Source: Procambarus clarkii (taxonomy: Eukaryota > Arthropoda > Malacostraca > Decapoda > Cambaridae). Taken from it: DNA of 64,000 nucleotides. Each line of letters opens with the position of its first letter. Position 1 is the stretch's first letter. The notes beneath the pieces were generated by a model. That model was not told where the DNA came from. It worked only from the letters and a program-made list of their open reading frames with translations, and searched no databases. Position numbers and translations under genes: made by a program. The DNA is taken from the NCBI RefSeq assembly GCF_040958095.1, contig NC_091151.1, positions 4,217,094-4,281,093 of the forward strand. Reading direction: 5' to 3'. Of this stretch, positions 63,927-64,000 are shown piece by piece.

Positions 63927-63939
63927 TATAAATCTCACA

Positions 63940-64000
63940 GGTCGGTTCCCACATTATTTGGACCTTCGGAACCGGAATATTCGGTCCTATGAACCCACAT
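63940..64000 (+). mobile_element. start of internal leader of the BEL/Pao-like element
   Basis: Immediately after the LTR comes GGTCGGTTCCCACATT, in the place of a primer-binding site, although a canonical TGG start is not obvious. Then come TTTGGACCTTCGGAACCGGA and TTCGGTCCTATGAACC, two related phrases of the kind found ahead of gag in BEL/Pao elements. The window ends here, so the coding part is not visible. Confidence 0.6.

Larger units (their letters stand above)
62852..63939 (+). mobile_element. LTR of a BEL/Pao-like retroelement (fossil annotation)
   Basis: The satellite stops abruptly at 62851 and unrelated AT-rich sequence begins with TGTCGGAAAATCCGACA, an inverted-repeat terminus starting with TG. 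The region ends in CTCACA at 63939, giving a TG...CA unit of about 1.09 kb. The sequence that follows has the TTTGGACCTTCGGAACCGGA motif I associate with BEL/Pao leaders. A TATA box and an AATAAA lie in the right third, in the order expected of an LTR. Only the left LTR is in view, so completeness and age of the element cannot be judged; it is younger than the satellite around it. Family assignment is from memory of the group and could be wrong; a Gypsy-type LTR is the alternative. Confidence 0.65.

Noticed and set aside
63277-63954. Short frames within the LTR (63277-63459, 63589-63798, 63673-63954)
   Set aside because: They fall inside a non-coding LTR, are short, and have low-complexity AT-rich translations.
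1-64000. Telomeric repeats, as expected if the minisatellites were subtelomeric
   Set aside because: I saw no run of TTAGG or TTAGGG, or their complements, at either end or beside any array. A subtelomeric location is therefore unsupported, though not excluded.

Overview
This window is almost entirely tandem-repeat DNA from a eukaryotic, most likely arthropod, genome. The organism is inferred. The right end reads as the start of a BEL/Pao-type LTR retroelement, and kilobase-scale, very regular minisatellites of this density fit a large arthropod genome; a decapod crustacean is my first guess, but nothing here fixes the species. I find no protein-coding gene I would defend, no tRNA or rRNA gene, no CRISPR array and no telomeric run. 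The very long open frames are by-products of repeat units that lack stop codons.

Layout, left to right: 1-621 single-copy flank; 622-3027 a 30/33-bp minisatellite; 3028-4371 single-copy spacer with a short 31-bp tandem duplication and a strong hairpin; 4372-5094 a 19-bp minisatellite (38 units); 5095-5295 short spacer; 5296-6296 an 18-bp minisatellite (55 units plus a partial one); 6297-6621 AT-rich spacer; 6622-27370 a 16-bp minisatellite of about 1,300 units; 27371-27870 exactly 500 Ns; 27871-62851 a 12-bp G-rich minisatellite of about 2,900 units; 62852-64000 an LTR and the start of the leader of a BEL/Pao-like retroelement that appears to have inserted into the 12-bp array. About 94% of the sequence is tandem repeat.

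The main structure lies above the level of the unit. Both large arrays contain nested higher-order duplications that can be traced by shared variant units: offsets of 3982, 2686/2654, 2352/2320 and 640 bp in the 16-bp array, and 6090, 4479, 1551 and 624 bp in the 12-bp array. Several offsets are exact multiples of the unit, and those that are not are explained by odd-length units carried inside the copy. This is the pattern expected from repeated unequal exchange or replication slippage of multi-unit blocks, although assembly error inside such arrays cannot be excluded from sequence alone.

The 500-N gap is a caution. It is a round-number placeholder with a different satellite on each side, so the adjacency of the 16-bp and 12-bp arrays is a scaffolding statement and is not sequenced. 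I found no convincing new gene system; the items worth a second look are the satellite architecture, the strand asymmetry of the 12-bp array, and the retroelement inside it.
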